Source: Actinomycetes bacterium
Lineage (GTDB): Bacteria > Actinomycetota > Actinomycetes > Mycobacteriales > Micromonosporaceae
Direction of reading: 5' to 3'
Assembly (NCBI GenBank): GCA_023437285.1
Contig: JAEZGP010000528.1
Location: 1-6,734, forward strand
DNA: 6,734 bases
Every line of letters begins with the position of its first letter. Position 1 is the first letter of the stretch. Made by a program: the position numbers and the translations under genes. The notes beneath the pieces were generated by a model. It worked only from the letters and a program-made list of their open reading frames with translations. It did no database searches and was not told where the DNA came from. This document shows, in pieces, positions 6,604-6,734 of this stretch.

Positions 6604-6621
6604 GCGTGTTCGCGCCTCGCT

Positions 6622-6734
6622 AAGGGCATTCGCGTACTGAATTCCTGCCCGGGTTCGGTACGTAAGGTCAATCTGCGCGCCAGGGACCTCCTCCCGCGAG
6701 CCCTGCGCGCCAGGGCCCCCGCCCCCGAGCCCCG
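6622..6734. repeat. Direct repeat copy 2 (runs to window end)
   Basis: This is the second copy of the 6450-6562 repeat, starting AAGGGCATTCGCG. It reaches the last base of the window still matching, so its true right end, and any further copies, lie outside. Confidence 0.95.
6633..6662. repeat. Hairpin in repeat copy 2
   Basis: CGTACTGAA (6633-6641) faces TTCGGTACG (6654-6662). The one change from copy 1 (C to T at 6638) replaces a C-G pair by a T-G pair, which is a G-U wobble if the plus strand is transcribed, so the stem is retained. Confidence 0.85.

Larger units (their letters stand above)
6367..6734. other. Non-coding repeat-bearing region to the window edge
   Basis: These 368 nt after the DUF559 gene contain no supportable gene. 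The first 83 nt (6367-6449) are GC-rich with no clear terminator: GCACCC (6367-6372) and GGGTGC (6415-6420) are complementary but 42 nt apart. The rest is a repeat array. Open frames here are not conserved between copies because the 172-nt period is not a multiple of three, so the same sequence is read in different frames. Confidence 0.8.

Noticed and set aside
6375..6671. Minus-strand frame reading LRTEPGQEF-like peptides from the repeats
   Set aside because: The 172-nt period shifts the frame between copies, so the peptide is not maintained and the repeat is non-coding.
6450..6734. CRISPR array
   Set aside because: There are only two long copies at a 172-nt period with internally repetitive spacers and no cas genes; this is not CRISPR architecture.

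Overview
The window is very GC-rich, with strong G/C preference at third codon positions. Its gene families (AmaP-like alkaline-shock anchor, DUF2207 protein, stand-alone LigD-type polymerase domain, AbiEi/DUF559 protein) point to an actinomycete chromosome. A Micromonosporaceae-like host is my guess only; nothing here fixes the genus.

Layout, left to right. Positions 1-312 (+) hold the C-terminal end of a gene resembling the alkaline-shock membrane anchor AmaP. It converges on a long minus-strand block. A 33-nt sequence carrying both convergent stop codons is present twice in tandem (297-329 and 331-363). The minus-strand block, read right to left, is: 5353-3284, a large membrane protein with about eight predicted membrane segments and an external C-terminal domain carrying seven paired-cysteine motifs (likely a seven-bladed beta-propeller); 3267-2311, a stand-alone LigD-type polymerase/primase domain only 16 nt downstream, so probably co-transcribed; and 2158-350, a DUF2207 membrane protein after a 152-nt gap. 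Divergent from this block, across a 119-nt intergenic region with two TCCACAG motifs (one inside a perfect TTATCCACA DnaA-box consensus), is 5473-6366 (+), an AbiEi-type winged-helix plus DUF559 nuclease-fold protein. The last 368 nt (6367-6734) are non-coding. They hold two 113-nt direct repeats at a 172-nt period, each with a conserved hairpin and GC-rich ~30-nt sub-repeats, and the array probably continues past the window edge.

No single pathway links these genes. The polymerase domain belongs to a family used in end joining, but neither Ku nor a ligase is visible. The DUF2207 and propeller proteins are envelope proteins of unknown role. No mobile element, CRISPR array, rRNA or tRNA was recognised. 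The most unusual items are the seven-Cys-pair propeller on a membrane base, the terminal repeat array with its pairing-preserving hairpin, the TCCACAG pair in the divergent promoter region, and the micro-duplication over the convergent gene ends.
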